Origin: JAQTRU01 sp041645555 | Lineage (GTDB): Bacteria > Patescibacteriota > Patescibacteriia > Patescibacteriales > JAQTRU01 | Direction: 5' to 3' | NCBI GenBank assembly: GCA_041645555.1 | Contig: JBAZPX010000019.1 | Coordinates: 1-20,378 of the forward strand | DNA: 20,378 nt | Shown here: piece by piece, positions 12,861 through 19,626 of the stretch | Layout: each line of letters starts with the position of its first letter | Numbering within the stretch: position 1 is the stretch's first letter | The notes under the pieces: generated by a model | What the model was told of the DNA's origin: nothing | Databases searched by the model: none | The model's input: the letters and a program-made list of their open reading frames with translations, nothing else | Translations under genes and position numbers: made by a program

Positions 12861-13250
12861 TTATTCAACAATTAAAGTTCCCTGCATCTGACGGTGACCT
12901 TCGCCGCAAAAATTATTGCAAAGCCAGATAAACTGTCCGTTCTTTTCAGCAGTAAACTCTAAAATATTATTATCCGCTAACCCCAGCTCCGGAATTCTAA
13001 TCCCGTGCATAGTGTCTGTGTTATTAATTATAATTTTTACCTTTTCTCCCCTTTTAACTTTAATGCTATCGGGGCTATAGCCGAAATTAAAAGCGTCTAT
13101 TCTAAACTCTTTTGCTGCTATCACATTTGCTTCAACAATATTTTTGTCCTCGGTTGTTGTCTTTTTGCTAAATATCAAGCCAGCACCGATCAAAACAGCC
13201 GCCAAGGCAGCGCAACAGAGGATATAAAGAAAGATTTTTTTGTTTTTCAT
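12861..13250 (-). CDS. Membrane-anchored CuA-like cupredoxin
   Basis: 129 residues. An uncleaved signal anchor (about 6-28) holds a cupredoxin domain outside the membrane. The C-terminal copper loop is CNNFCGEGHRQM (C111, C115, H119, M122) with an upstream H82 in DTMHGIRIP. This is the ligand set of the dinuclear CuA centre of cytochrome oxidase subunit II and nitrous oxide reductase. The Glu that usually sits between the two Cys is Asn here. No oxidase subunit is nearby and the two N-terminal helices of subunit II are missing, so this is not CoxB; a copper shuttle or scavenger role is inferred. It follows the hemerythrin gene after 25 nt. Confidence 0.9.
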   Translation of the reverse strand: MKNKKIFLYILCCAALAAVLIGAGLIFSKKTTTEDKNIVEANVIAAKEFRIDAFNFGYSPDSIKVKRGEKVKIIINNTDTMHGIRIPELGLADNNILEFTAEKNGQFIWLCNNFCGEGHRQMQGTLIVE

Positions 13251-13275
13251 AATTATTTTTATTACTTTCTAAAAT

Positions 13276-13770
13276 TTAGTTATAAATTTTCTTGAGGTAT
13301 TTATTTCCTCCCCTAGCATCTTTATTCAAACGCCTGCCATAAATTTTAAATAAGGCCGAGTTCCATTCCTTCGGTTCAATGAAAAAATCGCAAACCGGAT
13401 AATGAATTTCATCTTCTCTCCGCCTGTGTTTTTTCAAGGCGTGCTGAAGATGGCGGCTGGTTATTTTAACTTTTCCAATATCTCCGCCAAGACTCGCTTC
13501 TTCTACCATAACCAGCAATTTTATAATATTGCGATGATCGCGAATCGCCATCGCCAGCAAACCGGGATTTACCCCCATGTTAATATGGCTGTTTAAAAGT
13601 GGAAAAAGAAAATTATCTTCAAGCCTGATATGCAAGAGAAGATGCTGCTTAAATCGCTTAAGCAGGTTAGACGACTTTTCTGGATTATTTTCTTCACCCA
13701 GAAACTTAGTCCATAGCTTATCAAGATAAGTATGGTCAGCATCCATAAAATTTGAAACAAGGCCACTCAT
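13276..13770 (-). CDS. Hemerythrin-like HHE domain protein
   Basis: 164 residues, a four-helix bundle without signal peptide, so probably cytosolic. Candidate di-iron ligands follow the HHE pattern: H13 (DADHTYLD), H43/H47 and E51 (FKQHLLLHIRLEDNFLFP), H79 (IRDHRNIIKLL), H110, H115 and E119 (LQHALKKHRRREDEIHYP). Members bind O2 or NO or sense oxidants and iron. The gene lies in the middle of the copper operon, 30 nt after the SHOCT gene and 25 nt before the cupredoxin. A role in linking copper stress to oxygen, NO or iron-cluster damage is inference only. Confidence 0.9.
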   Translation of the reverse strand: MSGLVSNFMDADHTYLDKLWTKFLGEENNPEKSSNLLKRFKQHLLLHIRLEDNFLFPLLNSHINMGVNPGLLAMAIRDHRNIIKLLVMVEEASLGGDIGKVKITSRHLQHALKKHRRREDEIHYPVCDFFIEPKEWNSALFKIYGRRLNKDARGGNKYLKKIYN

Positions 13771-13800
13771 ATTTTATTTTTCTGTTATGATTGTTCTGTT

Positions 13801-14229
13801 TTAATCTCCTAAATCCCTCTTTTTTTCTTCAAATTCTTTCTTGTCAATTTCGCCTCTGGCATATCTTTCTTTCAAAATATCCAAAGCGGATTTATTCTCT
13901 TTTTTTATTCCTTCCTGGCTAACTAGCCAGCGGATCAGGACGATAATGCCCCAGCCAATAAGAACCCAAAAGAAAAGCATAAAAATCCAGCCCAAGCCAA
14001 AACCTCCCCAGCCGCCCATCATGCCCATCGTATAGTTGTAGTTGTCCCAGGCAAAATTGTCAGAATAAGTACGGGCGTAAACAGTACTGCCAGAGCTAAG
14101 GAAAGAAAAAACTGCCAGAGTAATTATAAATAATTTTTTTCCGCCAGGGGCGGATCCGCCTCTGGCGGACATATTGTCTGGTTTATCCATATTTTTATTT
14201 TTAATTATTAACCAATCTTTTATTTTCAT
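13801..14229 (-). CDS. Met/Trp-rich membrane protein with SHOCT domain
   Basis: 142 residues from the ATG at 14229; in-frame ATGs at 14190 and 14172 are possible and no start has a good Shine-Dalgarno. A signal-like segment (KKLFIITLAVFSFLSSGSTV, then YA) is followed by a short exposed stretch with YNYTMGMMGGWGGFG, a transmembrane helix (IFMLFFWVLIGWGIIVLI), and a C-terminal SHOCT domain (ALDILKERYARGEIDKKEFE). SHOCT modules are short C-terminal helices, often oligomerising. The Met-rich exposed stretch could bind Cu(I). The N-terminal residues SARGGSAPGG are encoded by a 30-bp palindrome, so the protein may have been lengthened by repeat insertion. It lies 22 nt after the HMA-TauE fusion gene. 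Confidence 0.85.
   Translation of the reverse strand: MKIKDWLIIKNKNMDKPDNMSARGGSAPGGKKLFIITLAVFSFLSSGSTVYARTYSDNFAWDNYNYTMGMMGGWGGFGLGWIFMLFFWVLIGWGIIVLIRWLVSQEGIKKENKSALDILKERYARGEIDKKEFEEKKRDLGD
14140..14169. repeat. 30-bp palindrome inside the SHOCT gene
   Basis: Fifteen-base arms centred between 14154 and 14155, one mismatch (G/T, still a wobble pair in RNA); core GGCGGATCCGCC. It is far more GC-rich than its surroundings and is translated in frame as SARGGSAPGG just before the hydrophobic signal segment. Confidence 0.8.
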
Positions 14230-14251
14230 CCTGCCGCCACAAATAAATTAA

Positions 14252-16084
14252 TTATTCTACGGTTATAGTCCCAAAATTAATCATCCCCATGCCACAAGTG
14301 ATGTCATAGCTACCTTTAGTTGTAGGTGTAAACTCCATAGTAATCGGCTGGCCAGCTTGAAGCGGAGTGGCCTTGTCATATAAACCCGGGATCATAATTT
14401 CATAACCGCAGCCGGAACCGGAATCCTTGACGTCAATGGTAAATTTTACGCTTGTGCCTGCTTTAACCTTAAAAGAATTTGGCTGTAAATATTCGCTCGC
14501 CGTATAAGTACTTTTTATTAACTGAATATTACTTTCAACTTGAGCGACGGTATCAACAGCATCTTTCTGAATTTTAGCGCCACCACCGCCACAACCGCAA
14601 CCACCGCCGCTCGCTCCGCGGGTTGAAGCGGCTTGAGCCGTTGCGACGACCCCCGTATTATCAGAAACATTGCTGTTTGATCCTCCGTTATCCGAATTCG
14701 TTTGGTCGGAGATTACAAACTTCCCCCAAATCATGCGCATCCCGCAAGAAAATTTTATTTCGGAAACGCCTTCCGGCGGAGTAAACTCTATGATATTTTC
14801 CCCTTTTTCCAGATTCTTTTTAATACCCAAGGATTCAATCATAATGGCACTGTTGCAACCAGTTAATTGTTTGACATTAATAATCCAGCGGACCGGCACT
14901 CCTTTTTTAATGTAAAGGGTATTCGGCTTATAGCCCGAATAGGAAACTTCCATTTTTACCGTCTGGTATCCCTCAATATCGCCGGTAACCGGAGATTCAA
15001 TTTGTCCGACATTGTTTTTAAGAGATAAAGAGTTGAAACCATAACCAAAATTAGTAAGCCCCCGGTTGGCCATAAATAAACCCAAAATTATTACCAAAAT
15101 TCCTGAAACTTTTACTATTCTTTTTATATATTGCTGGCCGATGCTTGAGATAGCTACGCCGAAACCGAACATCAAAGGAATTGTGCCCAAGACGTAAACC
15201 GCCATACTGATCGCTCCCCTGGTAACGCTCCCGGAAGCTAAAGCGTAAAGCTGCATGGCTTGCAATGGCCCGCAGGGCATAAAACCGTTGAGAAGACCGA
15301 TAATAAACGGTCCTTTAGGCCTTTTGCTATGCTTCTCATTGTAGAGAAACCGGGCAATAAATTGCGGAGTCCTGGGTTTTATTTTTTCTAAAATTTGCCA
15401 ATTGCTTATAAAAGACAGCCCCATTAAAATCATAAACACGCCGGCGCCTAAGGTAATTATGCCGGTAAAAATCGGATTAATGCCAAAGAAGGACCCGATT
15501 CCGCCGAGAATCCCGCCGATTACCGTATAGGAAATAAACCGGCCGGCATTATATTGCCAATGCGGGGTTAAGGTTTTTCTCCCTCCGATTTCGGGCGAAT
15601 CTTTTACTCTTTTTAAGTGACTGGCAGAGTAAGATACGACCAGGCCGCCGCACATTCCTATGCAATGGAAGCCGGCCAGGAGGCCGATAACGAAAATAAG
15701 GCCATAACCGATATTGCCCTCATTTAATTTTGCCAGTAAAGAAAAACCGCCAAGTTTCTGGATAATAAGATATATTTCTATTAAAAAAACCGCCGCTAAT
15801 AAAAACGCTAAGCCATATAAAAATGGTTTGGAGCCGGACTCCTTTTTTTGCTCTTTCTCTTCTGCGCCCGCCCTTTCTTTGACTTGATAATTTAATCTTC
15901 TGATTTCCGAAAAAATTTTTTCTTTCCTGATTTTTTCCTCATCAAATTCAACTTCCGCCTCACCGCTTTTATAATCCACTTCAACTTTATTAACTCCGGG
16001 CAAAACGTCAATTTCCGTTTCAATCAGAGTTTTGCAGCTCCGGCAATGGATGCCGGAAATATGAAATTTAATTTTTTTAAGCAT
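14252..16084 (-). CDS. HMA - TauE/SafE (UreH-like) transporter - double cupredoxin fusion
   Basis: 610 residues. An HMA copper-binding domain comes first (IHCRSC at 12-17; family fold to about 68). Then follow a helix at about 88-108 and a six-helix-type transporter of the TauE/SafE / UreH (DsbD_2-like) group. Its two repeats carry GFHCIGMCGG (138-147) and FMPCGPLQAMQ (268-278), both with conserved Cys in membrane helices. After a helix at 325-340 come two cupredoxin-like domains outside the membrane (about 372-460 and 520-610). These end in CGMRM (447-451) and CGMGM (597-601), with upstream Cys at 410 and 559 in place of the usual His. The linker holds GGGCGCGGGG (493-502). The layout suggests Cu(I) passes between a cytosolic chaperone domain, the membrane domain and outer binding domains; direction is not known. 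It follows csoR after 23 nt. Confidence 0.92.
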   Translation of the reverse strand: MLKKIKFHISGIHCRSCKTLIETEIDVLPGVNKVEVDYKSGEAEVEFDEEKIRKEKIFSEIRRLNYQVKERAGAEEKEQKKESGSKPFLYGLAFLLAAVFLIEIYLIIQKLGGFSLLAKLNEGNIGYGLIFVIGLLAGFHCIGMCGGLVVSYSASHLKRVKDSPEIGGRKTLTPHWQYNAGRFISYTVIGGILGGIGSFFGINPIFTGIITLGAGVFMILMGLSFISNWQILEKIKPRTPQFIARFLYNEKHSKRPKGPFIIGLLNGFMPCGPLQAMQLYALASGSVTRGAISMAVYVLGTIPLMFGFGVAISSIGQQYIKRIVKVSGILVIILGLFMANRGLTNFGYGFNSLSLKNNVGQIESPVTGDIEGYQTVKMEVSYSGYKPNTLYIKKGVPVRWIINVKQLTGCNSAIMIESLGIKKNLEKGENIIEFTPPEGVSEIKFSCGMRMIWGKFVISDQTNSDNGGSNSNVSDNTGVVATAQAASTRGASGGGCGCGGGGAKIQKDAVDTVAQVESNIQLIKSTYTASEYLQPNSFKVKAGTSVKFTIDVKDSGSGCGYEIMIPGLYDKATPLQAGQPITMEFTPTTKGSYDITCGMGMINFGTITVE

Positions 16085-16107
16085 GGATTTATAATTTAAT
16101 TATAAAT

Positions 16108-16380
16108 TTATTTATTCGCTAATTTACTCACCTTTAAAATTTCATCTATCATCTCCTGCTTTAATTTTTCATTTTTAGCCGCCATGGCATTTTTAAAGCA
16201 GGTGTTCAAATGATTCTCCATAAGCATCTGATGGGCCGACTTTAAAAGCCCAATGGCGGCCAGGTTCTGCTGCATAATATCAACGCAGTACTCCTTGCTT
16301 TCCACCATTTTTATGATTTTCGCCATCAGGCTTTGGGTTTTTCTAAAGTTAATCAATGTTTTAATTTTTTCCTCTTTCAT
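16108..16380 (-). CDS. csoR: CsoR-family copper-sensing repressor
   Basis: 90 residues, all-helical DUF156/CsoR-RcnR-FrmR family. The Cu(I) ligand triad C32, H57, C61 keeps exactly the spacing of CsoR (Cys-x24-His-x3-Cys). That favours copper over the nickel (RcnR) and formaldehyde (FrmR) groups. The Cys-to-Cys interval contains VDIMQQNLAAIGLLKSAHQM, typical of helix 2. Apo-CsoR binds a GC-tract operator and is released by Cu(I). It is the first gene of the operon, with the operator 30 nt upstream of its ATG, so it should repress itself together with the six genes behind it. Confidence 0.94.
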   Translation of the reverse strand: MKEEKIKTLINFRKTQSLMAKIIKMVESKEYCVDIMQQNLAAIGLLKSAHQMLMENHLNTCFKNAMAAKNEKLKQEMIDEILKVSKLANK

Positions 16381-16409
16381 AATTTTTAGATTAAAATTAA
16401 GTTATCCAC

Positions 16410-16430
16410 ACCCCCACCATAGGTAGGGGT
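16410..16430. promoter_or_regulatory. CsoR-type operator
   Basis: ACCCCCACC-ATA-GGTAGGGGT: 9-bp arms with one mismatch around a 3-bp centre. On the minus strand it is flanked as ATACCCC...GGGGGTGT, matching the C-tract/G-tract palindromes bound by CsoR proteins. It overlaps the expected transcription start of csoR. Confidence 0.8.
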
Positions 16431-16438
16431 ATATCTTA

Positions 16439-16467
16439 AATATATATCAAGCAATTTATCCTGTCAA
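16439..16467 (-). promoter_or_regulatory. Promoter of the copper operon
   Basis: On the minus strand TTGACA (complement of 16462-16467), a 17-bp spacer and TATATT (complement of 16439-16444). The start would fall near 16432, so a repressor on 16410-16430 would block initiation. The -35 overlaps the end of one copy of the upstream repeat. Confidence 0.8.
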
Positions 16468-16718
16468 GGGGTATCGGAATACATGGTGTTTTGACCTCTG
16501 GCGGGACTAATTTTGAACCAAGCAGCATCTCGTCTCGCCCCGCAGTATTGCGGGGTCAAGGGGCATTGATATACTCTGGCACCCCCGCCCAGTGGGACTG
16601 GTTCTTTGGCTAGAACAACACCTCGTCTCGCCCGCTCGCCTCGCTATAGCCTTGGCGAAGCGGGCCGTAGTCCTTAAACACTCAGGAGGGACGAAGGCGG
16701 GTCAAGGGATATTGGTAT
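16463..16718. repeat. Upstream repeat block of the copper operon (three GTCAAGGG copies with nested hairpins)
   Basis: GTCAAGGGGTATCGGAAT (16463-16480), GTCAAGGGGCATTGATAT (16555-16572) and GTCAAGGGATATTGGTAT (16701-16718) are copies of one unit. Two larger units each run from CTCTGGC through GGGACT and CTCGTCTCGCCC to a GC hairpin. Unit 1 has CCCCGCA/TGCGGGG (16538-16555). Unit 2 has a longer nested hairpin, GCCCGCTCGCC/GGCGAAGCGGGC (16630-16665), apparently enlarged by an inserted palindrome. The block is much more GC-rich than neighbouring intergenic DNA and has no coding frame I believe in. It fills most of the 16381-16815 gap. Confidence 0.6.
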
Positions 16719-16748
16719 GCCCCGTTTTCCGCTTAAGGTTCGCCTAAT

Positions 16749-16778
16749 AAAAAAAGACAGGCAACCCCATCTTTTTTT
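16749..16778 (-). terminator. Terminator downstream of the anchored Cys-motif protein
   Basis: AAAAAAAGA and TCTTTTTTT pair around a GC-rich, partly mismatched core (AGG/CCC). A perfect 12-nt palindrome, CCTGCCGGCAGG (16792-16803), lies between it and the stop codon. The pair has the same order and similar wording as the elements at 3037-3088. Confidence 0.55.
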
Positions 16779-16815
16779 ATATTATTTTCTGCCTGCCGGC
16801 AGGTGTTATTCGCTT

Positions 16816-17859
16816 CTAAAAGCAATCAAAAAGCATCTCGGAAGTAAAGCCGTATTTAGCCAAGGTGCACGGTATGCCGCCGTTGCCATCAAAAACTATC
16901 TGCCATTCCCCGTCAATTTTAACCGCAAAAAAATTACCGCCTTCACCCGGCTTGCCACTTGGATCTAAAAAGGTAACTCCGCCGCGGATATGGCTTTCTT
17001 CTTCCATGGTAATATTTACCTTGATTGAAGAAGGGATTTTTTTATATTTCTCCCCGAAGAGTTCTTCTATTTCCTGCTCTAATATAATCTCCGAAATATC
17101 ATTTTTATTAAAATACCCGCATTCCAGCTTAACATTCAGTTTATCCCCCACCGGCTCCTCTAAACCCTCTGAATTTTTTTTAAATTCAGCCCAGCGGAAA
17201 TTCAAGCCACAAACCATATAATCTAAAAAATATCCGCGCAAACCGCTGACTACCCCGTCCGCTAAATTATATAAATCTAACTCGGCGTTTTCATTTAAAT
17301 ACTTTTTAATTTTTTCATAATCAGCCATTTTCACTCCACTGGCTTCGTATAAAAGACCGGCAATTTTAACATCAGCCGTCCTGTCGCCCTCGCCCACAAT
17401 CCAGTTAAATTCGGTCTCGCCCTCAGAAAAAATTTCTGCACCGGAATTTCCTTCAACCTTAGAGGAAAATTTTATCCCGGAATTTTTTTCAATTTGGCTG
17501 ACCAGGTCATAAACAGCGTCTGGGCAGAATTCTTCGAATATGCGCAGGCATTTGCTTTTAGCTTCGCACCAGCTATAGCCGGCCGGCCCCAAGCAGCCAT
17601 GCCCGTCTTTGTCTCCGCCGATAATCATTCCCGGATTTTGCCCATCCGGCACAGTAACGCCCTGCCCGTCCCCCGCTCTATCCAAATAATTCCGGAAGAT
17701 GTAAGAGGCGCCGATAACTATTTCCAAAGCAATCGCTACAATTAAAATAATTAGGACAATTTTCCCCGGCCCAGTTTCTTTTTTTATATTCACCCCGTTA
17801 GCCTCGCTCAGATATTTATTTTTAAAAGGGTTAGAAATTTTTTTGTTTTTTTCTTCCAT
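16816..17859 (-). CDS. Membrane-anchored extracytoplasmic protein with Cys motif
   Basis: 347 residues; family not recognised. A cytosolic tail of about 32 residues, one transmembrane helix (33-55), then an outer domain. Just outside the membrane is a four-Cys motif: GCLGPAGYSWCEAKSKC, then C112 (C89, C98, C104, C112). It recurs in many uncharacterised exported proteins of such lineages. The C-terminal part is mixed alpha/beta and ends in VKIDGEWQIVFDGNGGIPC. The N-terminal tail residues ISNPFK and SEANGVN are encoded by sequences that resemble halves of the ACCCCGTTAG repeat (plus strand near 17792-17840). The gene starts 27 nt after the prepilin stop, so it is probably in the same transcript. 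A cell-surface role is all that can be inferred. Confidence 0.82.
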   Translation of the reverse strand: MEEKNKKISNPFKNKYLSEANGVNIKKETGPGKIVLIILIVAIALEIVIGASYIFRNYLDRAGDGQGVTVPDGQNPGMIIGGDKDGHGCLGPAGYSWCEAKSKCLRIFEEFCPDAVYDLVSQIEKNSGIKFSSKVEGNSGAEIFSEGETEFNWIVGEGDRTADVKIAGLLYEASGVKMADYEKIKKYLNENAELDLYNLADGVVSGLRGYFLDYMVCGLNFRWAEFKKNSEGLEEPVGDKLNVKLECGYFNKNDISEIILEQEIEELFGEKYKKIPSSIKVNITMEEESHIRGGVTFLDPSGKPGEGGNFFAVKIDGEWQIVFDGNGGIPCTLAKYGFTSEMLFDCF

Positions 17860-17886
17860 AATAATATTTTATCTATTTAATTCTAT

Positions 17887-18462
17887 CTAATTAGAAACCT
17901 GAAAATATTTATTACTGCCGTTCCAGCCGCTTGCCGGAGCGATAAAAACACCCTTGCCCCCGCCAGGAGTTGGCTCTGATATGCTCAGTAAAGTTACTTC
18001 CTGCTTATCATTTTCTAAATTGGCATAGAGCACGCACTTATTATCAGCCGAAACTATATATTTATAATTGGCCGCGCTGTCCGTGCCGGTTTTCGGGTCG
18101 CGGATATTTTTAGGAATAAAATTGGCATACTGCGGATATTTGCTTTTATATTTAGCAATCAATTCATTCAAATCATACTCCCCCGCTCCTGTTTCCGGAG
18201 TTAAACAGCCAAAACTTAAGAAACGGCCTATCTGGTTAAGGTCGTTTAAACGCTTGGCATCGCGCGCTTTTGCCCAAGTGCTGGAGAAAGCTAAGGTAAC
18301 GAAAGTCGCCAAAATCGCGATAATGGCAATCACCACCAAAATTTCAATTAAAGTAAATCCCGTCAAATTGCCCTTGGCAGTATTTGATGGGATAAACCCC
18401 GTTAAATTCGTTCTGCGACTATTTAATGGGGTAAAACCACGGTTGGATCTTTTTAACGGCAT
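17887..18462 (-). CDS. Type IV prepilin-like protein with repeated leader
   Basis: 191 residues from the ATG at 18462; a longer frame opens at 18519 but its first 19 residues are hydrophobic and not leader-like. The class III signal is complete: GFTLIEILVVIAIIAILA with cleavage expected after G35, then Phe and Glu at +5 (E40). The hydrophobic helix is followed by a hydrophilic globular domain (TWAKARDAKRLNDLNQIGRF onward) typical of pilins and pseudopilins, with two further Cys. The leader, 35 residues, is unusually long: it contains two upstream 13-residue repeats with GFTPL (G9) and GFIPS (G22) that mimic the site but lack Leu-Ile-Glu. At DNA level these are two tandem hairpins. Export through a type IV pilus-like machine is expected; major pilin versus pseudopilin cannot be decided. 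Confidence 0.9.
   Translation of the reverse strand: MPLKRSNRGFTPLNSRRTNLTGFIPSNTAKGNLTGFTLIEILVVIAIIAILATFVTLAFSSTWAKARDAKRLNDLNQIGRFLSFGCLTPETGAGEYDLNELIAKYKSKYPQYANFIPKNIRDPKTGTDSAANYKYIVSADNKCVLYANLENDKQEVTLLSISEPTPGGGKGVFIAPASGWNGSNKYFQVSN
18357..18432. repeat. Tandem hairpins inside the prepilin leader
   Basis: Hairpin A: ATCCCGTCAAAT (18357-18368) with ATTTGATGGGAT (18382-18393). Hairpin B: ACCCCGTTAAAT (18396-18407) with ATTTAATGGGGT (18421-18432). Each has 12-bp arms with one wobble and a 13-nt loop. The period is 39 bp, exactly 13 codons. The arms resemble the intergenic ACCCCGTTAGAAAT repeats. Confidence 0.8.
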
Positions 18463-18487
18463 ATTTATTATCTCTCTTATACATAAT

Positions 18488-18493
18488 ATTATA
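18488..18493 (-). promoter_or_regulatory. Probable -10 box of the prepilin gene
   Basis: On the minus strand TATAAT lies 26 nt before the start codon. No convincing -35 is seen at the right distance (only TGTTTT), so the promoter is tentative. Confidence 0.4.
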
Positions 18494-18508
18494 CGATAGA
18501 ATGAAATA

Positions 18509-18565
18509 AAAAAACACACGGCCCTCGGCCTTAAAACACAAAAACAAAGATGCCTTAGTGTTTTT
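18509..18565 (-). terminator. Probable terminator of the Gmad2/GerMN gene
   Basis: On the minus strand AAAACAC...GGC pairs with GCC..GTGTTTT, with an internal GGCC-GAG-GGCC hairpin, and a run of T follows. It begins about 10 nt past the stop codon. Confidence 0.5.
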
Positions 18566-18573
18566 GTTCGTAA

Positions 18574-19590
18574 TTACGGCTGTAAAACATCTTCGGTCCG
18601 GCCGTTGATTGAAATAATAACATCATCTACGGTCGAAAATTGCCTAAGCGTCTCGGCAATTTGCGATCGGATGGCGGAAACCCGGCAAGAACCGCCGACC
18701 TGAAATTCCAACTGCTCGTTAAAATCAACTCTGGCCGCTCCGTTTTCAATAGCTAGGCTTTTGATTTTTACTCCGGGGTTGAAGTTAGAAAAAAATCCGT
18801 TCCTCTTTTCTTCTTCACTCGGACCCTTCGCTAACTCCTCTAAAGCGGCCCGGGCAACCCCTTCCGTTTTTGCTATTTCTCTCTCAACCGGGAAAACCTT
18901 ATTACAAGAAAGTTCCGGATCTAATTCATTATTATTAAAATAAACTTTGATTTTTATTTTTTCTGTCGCCGATTCGAAAACTACCGGGATTCTTAATTCA
19001 TCATCATTTTCCGGCAAGCCCGAAGGATTGTCTTTTTTCAAAACGAGCTCCCCCTTAGTACCTGGCGCGGCGGAAAATTTCAATTGCGCTTCAAATGGCA
19101 CAAAATCTTCCGTCATCCAATTGCCTTTGGCGGAAGCTATGCCAGAGACAATGGTTTCCCCCTTATCATTAAGTAAAACCGCGGGAAAACTGGCTTCAAA
19201 AAACCAACTCCCCCGCGCCTGCCCAGTTATAGATAACGGGCTTTTTATAACTTGGTTAGGCCGGGGCGAATCAACCTTGATTAAATCGGCTTTTTCCAGT
19301 TCGTTGCCGATATCCTCAATAAACGTCTGACCGCCGGCCCGGCATTGCCGCGGATAACTTTCCATTACGGCATTGCCAACCGCGGCGCATTCGGAAAAAT
19401 TGCTAATTATTATTTCCGTTTTTTCTCCGCAAAGACCAGCCGGTCTTGGCGCGCTCGGCGCTCCGTGTTTTACCCACTCTCCGTTTGCGCAAAGCCACGT
19501 ATCTTCCGGACCGCCGATAATAAACCGCAAACTAAAAATAATTGTCAGAAATAAAATAATAATCCCTAAAATTATCAATGCTTTTTTCAT
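18574..19590 (-). CDS. Membrane-anchored Gmad2 and GerMN domain protein
   Basis: 338 residues from the ATG at 19590 (MKKALIILG); a longer frame from 19650 adds 20 non-signal residues and crosses the likely promoter, so it is rejected. A signal anchor (about 5-26) is followed by a Cys-containing region (LCANGEWVKHG, then ECAAVGNAVMESYPRQC). Next is a Gmad2 immunoglobulin-like domain (about 101-205; IKVDSPRPNQVIKSPLSITG, then ARGSWFFEASF) and a GerMN domain (about 213-335; IKVYFNNNELDPE, then LEELAKGPSEEE). In spore formers these domains occur in germination and channel proteins, but here they stand for a general surface or envelope role. No sporulation genes are in view. It lies between two terminators, so it is probably transcribed alone. 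Confidence 0.9.
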   Translation of the reverse strand: MKKALIILGIIILFLTIIFSLRFIIGGPEDTWLCANGEWVKHGAPSAPRPAGLCGEKTEIIISNFSECAAVGNAVMESYPRQCRAGGQTFIEDIGNELEKADLIKVDSPRPNQVIKSPLSITGQARGSWFFEASFPAVLLNDKGETIVSGIASAKGNWMTEDFVPFEAQLKFSAAPGTKGELVLKKDNPSGLPENDDELRIPVVFESATEKIKIKVYFNNNELDPELSCNKVFPVEREIAKTEGVARAALEELAKGPSEEEKRNGFFSNFNPGVKIKSLAIENGAARVDFNEQLEFQVGGSCRVSAIRSQIAETLRQFSTVDDVIISINGRTEDVLQP

Positions 19591-19626
19591 ATTAAAAAGA
19601 TGAATATCTAAGTAAACATTTCCTTT

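Noticed and set aside
12861..13250. Cytochrome c oxidase subunit II
   Set aside because: It is too short, has one membrane anchor instead of two helices, and has no oxidase genes nearby; the CuA Glu is replaced.
16463..16718. CRISPR array
   Set aside because: There are only three imperfect repeats with unequal spacing (92 and 146 bp), and there are no cas genes.
18463..18519. Prepilin start at the upstream codon (19 extra residues)
   Set aside because: The extra residues are hydrophobic and Cys-containing, unlike a basic prepilin leader, and they overlap the likely -10 box. The ATG at 18462 begins a typical MPLKRSNRG leader.
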